Shown piece by piece: positions 1 through 7,052 of a stretch of DNA of 34,648 nt. Position numbers and translations under genes: made by a program. The DNA is from DASYVD01 sp036000545 (GTDB lineage Bacteria; Actinomycetota; UBA4738; CALAEC01), in the NCBI GenBank assembly GCA_036000545.1, contig DASYVD010000008.1, positions 1-34,648 on the forward strand, written 5' to 3'. The notes under the pieces were generated by a model that had not been told where the DNA came from, did no database searches, and saw only the letters and a program-made list of their open reading frames with translations. Within the stretch, counting starts at the first letter, position 1. Every line of letters starts with the position of its first letter.

Positions 1-563
1 GTCCGGCTGCTGATCCCGAGCCTCGACCCGATCTGCTGGTTCGTCTGACCAGCGGCAAGGGCCGCCAGCACCTGGCGCTCGCGGGGGGTGAGGTCGGAGA
101 GGAGACGGGCCGATCGCTCCGCCTCCTTGGCGAAGGTCACGAACCGCTGGAGGATGCGGCCGGTGGCCAGGCCTTCCACGACGGTCTCACCCGCCGCTGC
201 CCGTCGGACCGCGTCCACGATGTCGTGGAGGCTGGTCTCCTTGGTCACGTAGCCATTCGCTCCGGCGTTCATCGCCTCGAGGACCTGGTTCTCGTCCCGC
301 TCGACCGTGAGGACGACCGACTTGATGCCCGGCCAACGCTGCTGGATGGTGCGGATGAGGTCGATCCCCGAGCCGGGAGGAACGTGGAGATCCACCAGGA
401 CCACGTCCGGGCGACCTCTCTGGATGCCGTCGAGGGCCTCGTCCACCGAAGAGGCGCCTCCGGCGAACTCGACATCGGAGGTCTGCTCGCAGATCAGCCG
501 GATGCCGTCGCGGACCACCGCGTGGTCGTCGACGACGAACAGCCGAAGGGCCTCCTCCGCCAT
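1..563 (-). CDS. NarL/LuxR-family response regulator (3' end outside window)
   Basis: The gene starts at an ATG whose complement lies at 561-563, after a GAGGTGGGG ribosome site, and runs off the left edge after 187 codons. The N-terminus carries the receiver signature: an acidic pair in FVVDDHAVVRDG, the phospho-acceptor in VVLVDLHVPPGSG, and the conserved Lys in GYVTKETS. The C-terminal part shows the LuxR helix-turn-helix (LTPRERQVLAALAAGQTNQQ, then IGSRLGISS). Such proteins dimerise on phosphorylation and bind promoter DNA. The gene diverges from the kinase-like gene at 640 across a 76-bp spacer, so the two probably form one signalling unit. Its own targets cannot be read from the window. 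Confidence 0.93.
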   Translation of the reverse strand, partial: MAEEALRLFVVDDHAVVRDGIRLICEQTSDVEFAGGASSVDEALDGIQRGRPDVVLVDLHVPPGSGIDLIRTIQQRWPGIKSVVLTVERDENQVLEAMNAGANGYVTKETSLHDIVDAVRRAAAGETVVEGLATGRILQRFVTFAKEAERSARLLSDLTPRERQVLAALAAGQTNQQIGSRLGISSR

Positions 564-639
564 CCCCACCTCGAAAGAGCAGCTGGGACCGCCGGGCCGT
601 TCCCGAGCGAGCAGCTACGATAGATGCGTTAATTCAACC

Positions 640-1281
640 ATGCCTTCTCGGAGTTCCCAGCAGGATGAACGGACTTCCCCGGGCGAGCGAGATCGCCTGC
701 TCGAGGAGGTCGAGCGGGAGTTCTGGAGCCACGTCGTCCACGAGCTCAAGACGCCTCTGGCGCTCATGCACGGATACGCCGCCACCCTGCTCGAACGAGA
801 CCTCCCGGAGGAGCAGCGCCGGTGGTTCTTGCAGGTCATCGCGGATCAGAGCATTCGTTTGTCCGAGGGGATGGATCGCCTTCGAGAGGTCCGCCGACTC
901 GAGCGCGCCGAGGCGGACGGCGTTGCTGACGCCGCGGCCGCCCTGCGGCGAGCCGTGCGACGTGTGGACGATGCGGTCCCCGGGCTCCGTGTCACGGTCG
1001 CCGGTGACGGAAGGCCGGTTCCGGTGAAGGGATCCGATCGGTGGCTGGTTCGGGTGTTCGAGGAGCTCCTGGCCCTCACCGCTCCTGCGGACCCCGTGAG
1101 GGGTGTCCGCGTGCTGCTGCGACGGGGAACCTCGGTGAGCGTCACGTTCGCGACAGATGGCAAGGTTCGCCCGGCGGGACTGGAGGTGTACCTGGCTCGT
1201 CGGGTGGCGGAGCGGTTCGGGGGTTCGCTCACCGCGCGACCAGGCAAGATCACGGTACGCCTGGCGCCGGCCGAGGAGTGA
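640..1281 (+). CDS. Histidine-kinase-like protein with degenerate ATPase domain
   Basis: A 213-residue soluble protein with no membrane segment or sensor domain. The ATG at 640 is chosen because the upstream reading frame runs through the divergent promoter. A good HisKA dimerisation box is present (HELKTPLALMHGYA, His34). The ATP-binding half is poor. The N-box region reads VFEELLALTAP, lacking the usual Asn pair. The G1 box is reduced to ATDGK. The G2 segment reads AGLEVYLARRVAERFGGSL, where GLGL is usual. The gene diverges from a NarL-type regulator. It may be a pseudokinase or phosphotransfer/phosphatase partner rather than an active kinase. The gene call is firm; the biochemical activity is uncertain. 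Confidence 0.8.
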   Translation: MPSRSSQQDERTSPGERDRLLEEVEREFWSHVVHELKTPLALMHGYAATLLERDLPEEQRRWFLQVIADQSIRLSEGMDRLREVRRLERAEADGVADAAAALRRAVRRVDDAVPGLRVTVAGDGRPVPVKGSDRWLVRVFEELLALTAPADPVRGVRVLLRRGTSVSVTFATDGKVRPAGLEVYLARRVAERFGGSLTARPGKITVRLAPAEE

Positions 1282-1294
1282 GCGAGGCACCGCA

Positions 1295-2131
1295 GTGACC
1301 GCATCGGTGATCGATGTCGGCGAGGTCGACTTCGAGGAGAGAGTCATCCAGGCGTCGCACGACCTGCCGGTGGTGGTGGACTTCTGGGCCGACTGGTGTC
1401 AACCGTGCCGGATCCTGAGCCCGATGCTCGAACGCCTGGCGGAGGAGCACGAGGGCAGTTTCGTTCTGGCTAAGGTGGACGTGGATGCCAATCCCAACCT
1501 GAGCGGGCTGTTTGCGATCCAGAGCATCCCCACGGTGAAGGCCTTTCGGGACGGACAGGTCGTGTCCGAGTTCGTCGGGGTCCAACCCGAGGAACTCCTC
1601 CGCCGGTTCGTCGAGGAGCTCGTCCCCTCCGCGGCCGATGAGCTCGCCGATCAGGCTGCGTCGGCCCGCGAATCTGGCGACTTGGTGGACGCGGAGGCTC
1701 TCTACCGGGAGGCCCTGTCGAGGGACTCCTCGCACCAAGCGGCAAAGCTGGAGCTCGCCGCGCTGCTCGCCATGCGGGGAGAGGACGAGGAGGCGCGCGG
1801 GCTTCTCGCCCAGCTTCCGGCGACCGAGGGGGCCCGGCAGCTGGACGCCGCGCTGGAGCTGAAGTCGGCCGCACGTGGTGAGGACGACCGCGAGGCTCTC
1901 CGGATCAGGGCCGAGTCGGGGGACCGGGATGCAGAACTCACCCTGGCCTCGGCCGAGGCCGCTGCGGGCGAGCACCGCTCGGCCCTGGAGAGGAGCCTGC
2001 GGCTGGTGCAGTCCGGTGGAGACCAGCGCGACCGGGCCCGGGACCTCATGGTCCGGATCTTCGAAGCCCTGGGCGATGAGCATCCGCTCACCCGTGAGTT
2101 CCGTCCCCGCCTAGCCAGCGCCCTGTTCTGA
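1295..2131 (+). CDS. ybbN: Thioredoxin/TPR co-chaperone, YbbN/CnoX-like
   Basis: The 278-residue product opens with a thioredoxin fold (about residues 1-110) with active site ADWCQPCR and the cis-Pro segment SIPTVKAF. A helical TPR-like domain follows (about 120-278) with repeats such as DAEALYREALSRDSSHQAAK. This order matches the YbbN/CnoX family, which holds unfolding proteins during oxidative or hypochlorous stress and hands them to chaperones. Both active-site cysteines are kept here, unlike E. coli CnoX (SxxC). The GTG at 1295 is chosen because an AGCGAGG ribosome site precedes it and the thioredoxin fold begins at once. It starts 13 bp after the kinase-like gene and is probably co-transcribed with it. 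Confidence 0.9.
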   Translation: MTASVIDVGEVDFEERVIQASHDLPVVVDFWADWCQPCRILSPMLERLAEEHEGSFVLAKVDVDANPNLSGLFAIQSIPTVKAFRDGQVVSEFVGVQPEELLRRFVEELVPSAADELADQAASARESGDLVDAEALYREALSRDSSHQAAKLELAALLAMRGEDEEARGLLAQLPATEGARQLDAALELKSAARGEDDREALRIRAESGDRDAELTLASAEAAAGEHRSALERSLRLVQSGGDQRDRARDLMVRIFEALGDEHPLTREFRPRLASALF

Positions 2132-2137
2132 CCGGCC

Positions 2138-2554
2138 ATGCGGTCGACGGAGTTCACCGTGGACACGGCGGACCGCCTCGTCAGCGACATCACCGACCGG
2201 GTCGAGGCCTTCGCCGGTGACGCCGGGGGCGACGGCCTCCTTCACGTGTTCGTACCCCACGCCACCGCGGGAGTGGCGCTCATGGAGACCGGGTCCGGGT
2301 CCGAGGCCGATCTCGAGGAGGCGGTGCGACTGCTGTTGCCGCGAGACGACCGGTACGCGCACCGGCATGGCCCGACCGGGCACGGAGGGGACCACCTTCT
2401 TCCGGTCTTCGTTGCCCCGTCCTTGGTCCTCCCCGTGCGGGGCGGGCGCCTGGCCCTCGGCACCTGGCAACGGGTCGTGCTGGTCGATCCCAACCGGCAG
2501 AACAACGAGCGCCGGGTGATGCTCTCGTTCTTGGAGGGAACCGGGGCAGCCTAG
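2138..2554 (+). CDS. yjbQ: YjbQ / UPF0047 family protein
   Basis: A 138-residue protein of the length usual for the UPF0047/YjbQ family. Visible family features are FVPHATAGVALM (the HxTAG motif), GPTGHGGDHLLPVF, where the family usually has a GHAH-type motif, and GTWQRVVLVDPN near the C-terminus. Members have been reported with weak thiamine-phosphate synthase activity, but the physiological role is unsettled. It begins six bases after the thioredoxin/TPR gene, so the two are likely one transcript. Confidence 0.9.
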   Translation: MRSTEFTVDTADRLVSDITDRVEAFAGDAGGDGLLHVFVPHATAGVALMETGSGSEADLEEAVRLLLPRDDRYAHRHGPTGHGGDHLLPVFVAPSLVLPVRGGRLALGTWQRVVLVDPNRQNNERRVMLSFLEGTGAA

Positions 2555-2607
2555 AGTCGAGGGTGCGGCCGCCCTCTGTCGTTTCGCGGAAGGGCCACCC
2601 GGGGGTA

Positions 2608-2630
2608 CACTTCGCCCGAAGTGGGCTTTT
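2608..2630 (+). terminator. Possible terminator hairpin before the rsb operon
   Basis: A 7-bp inverted repeat (CACTTCG at 2608-2614, CGAAGTG at 2617-2623) overlaps an alternative GCCC/GGGC stem followed by TTTT at 2627-2630. It lies between the yjbQ stop (2554) and the rsbR start (2665). The T-run is short and the stem modest, so it could equally belong to the leader of the rsb operon. Confidence 0.35.
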
Positions 2631-2664
2631 GTGAATCCCGCTTGGCCAGCCGGGAGGGGACAGC

Positions 2665-3567
2665 ATGGACCAGCCGGAGAGCGCAGGGGCGCCGTTGACT
2701 CAAGCTCGCGAAACCGAGCTCTCCCTTCTGCGCGAGCTCGTCGCGCACCTTCGCGAGACCCGGGCCGACCTGCGTGAGGAGTGGGTCAGGCGCATCACCG
2801 ATGCCCAGCTCCTGGGCGCGATGACGGCCGAAGAGATCTTCTCCGAGGTGACGGCAGTCTACGACAACTATGTGGATACGCTGGAGACCGGTAGCGTCGA
2901 GACCCTTCAGGCGTACGCTCGCGACCTCTCCGAGCGGATCATCCCTCGGGGCGTCGAGACTCACGAGGTCCTGGGCATCGTCCTCCTCCTGCGCGACGTG
3001 CTGGCGCGATCGCTCTTCGAGAAGTACCAGGTGGACCACGACCTGCTCAACCGGATCCTGGACGCCTACGAGCCCGCGGCCAACCGCATCGCGGTCACCG
3101 TCGGTGTGAGCTTCGTGGAGGAGCGGGAGCGCGTCATCCGGCAGCAGCAGGAGGCCATCCGCGAGCTCTCCACCCCGGTTCTGCAGGTTCGCGAGCGACT
3201 GCTCATCCTGCCGATGATCGGGGTCCTGGATTCTCTCCGCGCCCGCCAGTTGACGGAGCAGCTTCTCGGCGCCATCCGAACCAACAGAGCACGGGTGGTC
3301 GTCATCGACATCACCGGCGTACCTGCCATCGACATCACCGTGGCCAACCACCTCGTCCAGACGGTCAACGCATCCCGCCTCATGGGCGCCGACGTGATCA
3401 TCACCGGTCTGTCTTCGGGAATCGCTCAAACCCTCGTCGACCTCGGTGTGGAGCTCGGCATCATTCAGACGGCGGGGGACCTGCAGGGCGGCATCGAAGA
3501 AGCTGAGCGGTTGTTGGGTCACGAGGCGGGTCGGACAGCAGAGTCCGGACGGGACCACGAGAGATAA
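2665..3567 (+). CDS. rsbR: RsbR-type stressosome co-antagonist (RsbRD_N-like + STAS)
   Basis: A 300-residue protein with a helical N-terminal sensor-like domain (about 15-150; LREEWVRRITDAQLLG onward), a linker helix rich in Glu/Gln, and a C-terminal STAS domain (about 170-290; STPVLQVRERLLILPMIG, VVVIDITGVPAID, LVDLGVELGIIQ). RsbR paralogues build the stressosome shell with RsbS and hold back RsbT until stress. In most relatives the residue after the STAS Asp is a phosphorylatable Thr (VDT-VA). Here that position reads AIDITVAN, with Ile224 then Thr225. Thr256 in the AQTL segment is kept. The start follows a strong GGGAGGGGAC site. It is first of four tightly packed genes. Confidence 0.93.
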   Translation: MDQPESAGAPLTQARETELSLLRELVAHLRETRADLREEWVRRITDAQLLGAMTAEEIFSEVTAVYDNYVDTLETGSVETLQAYARDLSERIIPRGVETHEVLGIVLLLRDVLARSLFEKYQVDHDLLNRILDAYEPAANRIAVTVGVSFVEERERVIRQQQEAIRELSTPVLQVRERLLILPMIGVLDSLRARQLTEQLLGAIRTNRARVVVIDITGVPAIDITVANHLVQTVNASRLMGADVIITGLSSGIAQTLVDLGVELGIIQTAGDLQGGIEEAERLLGHEAGRTAESGRDHER

Positions 3568-3582
3568 GGCAGGCCCCCGCAA

Positions 3583-3957
3583 ATGCCGGCTTCGATCCTG
3601 AAGCAAGGCGACTACCTGATCGCGAGCATCCAGTCGGCGCTCACCGACGGCGAGGTCCTTCAGCTACAAGAAGACATCACCGAGCAGGTTGGGAGGTTCC
3701 GCTCTCGAGGAGTCATCCTCGACGTCAGTGGGCTCGACGTCATCGATTCCTTCGTCTCGAGAGCTCTTCACGCCATGGCCATCACGGCCAAGCTCAGAGG
3801 AGCGAACGCCGTCATCGTCGGGATCCGGCCAGAGGTCGCCTTCGCGATCGTGCAGATGGGTCTCACCCTGGAAGGAGTGCGCACCGCACTCGACCTGGAG
3901 GAAGGCCTGGCGTTCCTGAACCGGTTGGGCAAGGAGACCGGCGACAGTGGCAGGTGA
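3583..3957 (+). CDS. rsbS: RsbS-type STAS protein
   Basis: A 124-residue single STAS domain. The motif ILDVSGLDVIDSF places Ser56 where RsbS is phosphorylated by RsbT, and RPEVAFAIVQMGL forms the following helix. RsbS and RsbR form the stressosome core that sequesters the RsbT kinase, and phosphorylation of the Ser releases it. It starts 15 bp after rsbR, and its end overlaps the rsbT start by 11 bp, consistent with translational coupling. Confidence 0.94.
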   Translation: MPASILKQGDYLIASIQSALTDGEVLQLQEDITEQVGRFRSRGVILDVSGLDVIDSFVSRALHAMAITAKLRGANAVIVGIRPEVAFAIVQMGLTLEGVRTALDLEEGLAFLNRLGKETGDSGR

Positions 3958-4360
3958 GGATCTCATCTCCATCGGCTCCGATTCAGATCTTGTCGTGGCC
4001 CGGCAGAAGGGACGCGAGCTCGCCGGGCAATTGGGCTTCTCGGGGACCGACGCCACCCTGATCGCCACCGCCATCTCGGAGCTGGCCCGCAACATCCTCG
4101 CCTACGCGGGCGCCGGCGAGATAGCCCTGAGTCATGTCTTCGAGAACGGCAGGGACGGCATCATCGTCGTGGCCCGTGACGCGGGCCCGGGGATCGTCGA
4201 TATCGAGGCGGCGACCAACGAGGGGTTCAGCACCGGGGGGGGCCTGGGGATGGGTCTGCCCGGCACCAGACGCCTCATGGACGAGTTCGACATCCACTCC
4301 GAGGCCGGCAAGGGAACGCAGGTCGTGGTCAAGAAGTGGAGAGCTCGCGCTCGTGGCTGA
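3947..4360 (+). CDS. rsbT: RsbT-type serine kinase of the stressosome
   Basis: A 137-residue GHKL-fold kinase. The N-box (TAISELARNILAYAG), G1 box (ARDAGPGI) and G2 box (GGGLGMGLPGTRRLMDEF) are all intact, so it should bind ATP. In Bacillus, RsbT phosphorylates RsbS and RsbR, leaves the complex, and activates the RsbU phosphatase. The GTG at 3947 lies inside rsbS, and the stop overlaps the next gene by eight bases. The usual final partners rsbV, rsbW and a SigB-like factor are not in this window. Confidence 0.94.
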   Translation: MAGEDLISIGSDSDLVVARQKGRELAGQLGFSGTDATLIATAISELARNILAYAGAGEIALSHVFENGRDGIIVVARDAGPGIVDIEAATNEGFSTGGGLGMGLPGTRRLMDEFDIHSEAGKGTQVVVKKWRARARG

Positions 4361-5978
4361 CACTTCCTTCCTGGAGTGGGACCTGGCAACGCGAGCGATG
4401 CCGGGAGAAGAGGAATCGGGAGATGTCGGTGTGGTGAGTTCGTTCCCGGATGGAGCCCTGGCAGCCGCCATAGATGGGCTCGGCCATGGGGCCCGGGCGG
4501 CCCGGGCGGCCAGGGAAGCCGTGGAGATCCTTCGCTCCTCGGCGGGCGAACCCGCCGACCGGCTCATCGAGCGCTGCCACGAAGGCCTCAAACGCAGCCG
4601 TGGGGTGGTCATGACCGTGGCCTGCTTCGACTCAACGAAAGACACCTTGACGTGGCTGGGGGTCGGGAACGTCGAGGGAAGACTCATTCGGCGGTCCGAC
4701 GACGGGGAGGTCGATCGTCAGTCGGTGGTTCCTCACCCAGGCATCGTGGGTTATCGTCTTCCGTTGCTCCGCCCTGCCACCCTTCCGGTTCGTCGTGGCG
4801 ACGTCCTGATCCTGGCAACTGACGGGATCCCTGGTGACTTCGCCGATCCCGAAGATCTGTCGGGAACGCCGAAGGAGATCGCCGAGCGAATCCTAGAGGA
4901 GCAGGGCAAGGATACCGACGACGCGTTGGTGGTGGTGGCTCGCTACCTCGGGCGTGACGCCGTCAAGGCGAGACTCGACCGACTCGAGGATGCGTACTCG
5001 GCCGCGTTCGACCAGTACCTCACGGATGGAGGAGAGCTGTCCCTGAGGGCTGCCTACGAGCTGGGCCGTGATGCTGTCAAAGATCAACTCAGCGTTCTGG
5101 AGCTGGCTGCCATCCACCATACGGTTCTGGTCGACTCGCTGTCGCGTCGGGCGGGGGAGATCGAACGGGTCACCGGGGCGGCGACGCAGTTCTTCCTGGA
5201 GAGCCTCTCGGCATTCGAGATGGTGCAGCGGGGGTTCTGGGAGGCGACCGAGGTGGCCCGTTTGGAGCGGGAGATTGCTCAAACCCTCCAGCGGCGCCTG
5301 TTGCCGGAACGGTTGCCGGATATCCCGAATGTGACCGTCGCGGCACGATACCTGCCGGGAGGCGTTGGTGTGAACGTGGGAGGAGACTGGTACGACGTCA
5401 TCCTCCTTCCAGATGGACGGGTCGCTCTCGCCGTGGGCGATGTGCTCGGTCGAGGTGCGGACGCGGCCTCCGTCATGGGGCAGGTCCGCATGGCGTTTCG
5501 AGCCTATGCCCTCGGCGAAGGGGAACCGGAAACCGTGGTCGACCGGATGGACGCGCTCATCCAGGCGATGGGATTGGGCCACTTCTCGACCATGATCTAT
5601 CTGGTCCTCGATCCTCGTGCTCGACAGCTGCGGATGGTCAGAGCGGGCCACCCGCCTCCGCTTCTCATTCCACCTCGGGCTGAGCCGAGATATCTTGAGG
5701 CCGGCCTGGGGGTTCCTCTCGGGGTCGTGGCCGGTGCGAAGTACCAGCCGGTCGTCGAACGCGTGGATCCGGGCTCTGTCCTCATCCTCTACACGGACGG
5801 GTTGGTCGAGACACGGGACGGGATCGACGAGGGTCTGTCCAAGCTGCGGCAGGCTGTTGGTACGGGTCGCGGGGACCTCGAGGCGCTATGCGACAGGATC
5901 CTCGACCACATGGTGGGCTCGAGCGCCCATGATGACGTGGCCCTGGTGGCGATCCGGCTCGAACCCGCTCCAGGCTAG
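4353..5978 (+). CDS. RsbX-RsbU fusion: dual PP2C phosphatase
   Basis: The GTG at 4353, inside the end of rsbT, gives 541 residues with three parts. (1) An RsbX-like PP2C domain, about 1-200: IDGLGHGARAA (Asp41), LILATDGIPGDF (Asp157) and DTDDALVVVARYL (Asp189/190). (2) A helical RsbU N-terminal domain, about 211-265 (AYSAAFDQYLTDGG), the region that docks RsbT in RsbU. (3) A linker helix and SpoIIE/RsbU-type PP2C domain, about 300-541: GGDWYDV (Asp345, Asp348), AVGDVLGRGADA (Asp363), LYTDGLVETRDG (Asp482) and HDDVALVAIRL (Asp527/528). RsbX resets the stressosome by dephosphorylating RsbS and RsbR; RsbU signals onward to RsbV. Both catalytic centres look intact, so one chain may carry both opposing outputs. 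Confidence 0.9.
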   Translation: MADTSFLEWDLATRAMPGEEESGDVGVVSSFPDGALAAAIDGLGHGARAARAAREAVEILRSSAGEPADRLIERCHEGLKRSRGVVMTVACFDSTKDTLTWLGVGNVEGRLIRRSDDGEVDRQSVVPHPGIVGYRLPLLRPATLPVRRGDVLILATDGIPGDFADPEDLSGTPKEIAERILEEQGKDTDDALVVVARYLGRDAVKARLDRLEDAYSAAFDQYLTDGGELSLRAAYELGRDAVKDQLSVLELAAIHHTVLVDSLSRRAGEIERVTGAATQFFLESLSAFEMVQRGFWEATEVARLEREIAQTLQRRLLPERLPDIPNVTVAARYLPGGVGVNVGGDWYDVILLPDGRVALAVGDVLGRGADAASVMGQVRMAFRAYALGEGEPETVVDRMDALIQAMGLGHFSTMIYLVLDPRARQLRMVRAGHPPPLLIPPRAEPRYLEAGLGVPLGVVAGAKYQPVVERVDPGSVLILYTDGLVETRDGIDEGLSKLRQAVGTGRGDLEALCDRILDHMVGSSAHDDVALVAIRLEPAPG

Positions 5979-6084
5979 CCCACCGATCGGCCTCCTCATA
6001 CTCGCGCCACGAACTCCGGCGAGGTGCTTTCAAGAGGGCCTTTCCGGGTGGAGGATCGCCGCGGACATCTCTGGGAGGAGGCCG

Positions 6085-6336
6085 ATGGACGACGTACGAG
6101 AGCGCGGGATCAGTGTCGTTGTGGGCCGCGTACCCCTCATCGAGATCGCCGGGTACGTCGGCGCTTCCCTGGGGCTCGCCGCCGCGGGAGTAGTCCTCGG
6201 CGAGTCCGCCGGTGAGGGAGTGCAGATCGCCTTTGATCTCGTCACGGCCGCGGTCCTCGTTGCAGCGGGATGGGCGCTCGAGCCGGACGCAGACGCCTAC
6301 CGAAGGATGAGGAGCGTCCTCTGGTGTTTCTCGTGA
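6085..6336 (+). CDS. Short membrane protein, N-terminal part of a split gene
   Basis: An 83-residue ORF with an excellent ribosome site (GGGAGGAGG) before its ATG. It has two hydrophobic stretches (IEIAGYVGASLGLAAAGVVL and DLVTAAVLVAAGWAL) and ends in YRRMRSVLWCFS. The next ORF begins inside its stop codon (GTGA at 6333-6336), and its first residues continue the hydrophobic pattern. Either the two are coupled subunits, or this is one multi-pass membrane protein broken by a -1 frameshift near 6320-6335. No family is recognised with confidence. It follows the rsb operon after 106 bp on the same strand. Confidence 0.6.
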   Translation: MDDVRERGISVVVGRVPLIEIAGYVGASLGLAAAGVVLGESAGEGVQIAFDLVTAAVLVAAGWALEPDADAYRRMRSVLWCFS

Positions 6337-6977
6337 CTGATCTGGCCGTAACGTTGTTCGCGGACGAGGCTTCCAACCCCAAGAACGTTGCCATCCTGGT
6401 CGGTGTGGTCGCCACCGGGTACTCGCTTCCACTGTGGTGGCTGTCGCGACGGAGTCTCCACATGATCGCCCTCATCGTGAGCGCCTACGCGCTCTTGGTG
6501 GCTCTCGTCTTCCCGGACCCCGAGGGGTTCTTCCTGGGGATCCCCGACATCACCGCGGTGGCCGTCGTCACCTGGTTCTTCGGCGGCGCGCTGGTGGCGG
6601 CCGGCATGTTCGGCGTGCTGGTCCCTCGGAAGACCACGATCGTCCTGGGGTCCATCGCTTCCATAGGAGGCCCGCTCTTGTTGCTGGTGAACGAAAACGA
6701 CGTCCTGGGGGAACTCTTGTCCCTTGCCACCGCCGCCGCGCTCGTCATTGTCGGAACCTGGCGAGAGGAGCTGGCCGCGACGGGACTCGGGATCGTCGGT
6801 CTTCTCGTAGCATCGGCGATCATCGTGGGGGACCATGTAAAGGACCAGGGGCCGGCAATCGTGGTGCTGGTTATCGGACTGCTCCTCCTCGGAGGCGCCA
6901 TCATGGCCTCTCGGGCGACACCTGGTCAGCCTGGCTCTGCGGCTCCAACGATGCCCAAGGCCACACCGCCGCCGTGA
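6333..6977 (+). CDS. Multi-pass membrane protein, C-terminal part of a split gene
   Basis: Read from the GTG at 6333, the product has 214 residues and about seven hydrophobic helices, for example NVAILVGVVATGYSLPLWWL, MIALIVSAYALLVALVF, AVVTWFFGGALVAAGMFGVL and AIVVLVIGLLLLGGAIM. It ends in a Pro/Ala-rich tail. An upstream in-frame ATG at 6270 exists but lies within the preceding coding frame. The four-base GTGA overlap permits translational reinitiation. See the preceding entry for the frameshift alternative. Function not recognised. Confidence 0.65.
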   Translation: MTDLAVTLFADEASNPKNVAILVGVVATGYSLPLWWLSRRSLHMIALIVSAYALLVALVFPDPEGFFLGIPDITAVAVVTWFFGGALVAAGMFGVLVPRKTTIVLGSIASIGGPLLLLVNENDVLGELLSLATAAALVIVGTWREELAATGLGIVGLLVASAIIVGDHVKDQGPAIVVLVIGLLLLGGAIMASRATPGQPGSAAPTMPKATPPP

Positions 6978-7001
6978 GCACGCCGGGCCTGGCGAGGATC
7001 G

Positions 7002-7038
7002 GGTCGGGGGCGGGCCGGCGAGCAGCCCGCCCCCGACC
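7002..7038. terminator. Strong hairpin between convergent genes
   Basis: A perfect 14-bp GC-rich inverted repeat (7002-7015 with 7025-7038, 9-nt loop) lies between the membrane protein stop at 6977 and the stop of the M14 peptidase at 7053. There is no T-run, as is common for actinobacterial terminators. It could serve both strands. Confidence 0.7.
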
Positions 7039-7052
7039 AGCACCCTGATCGC

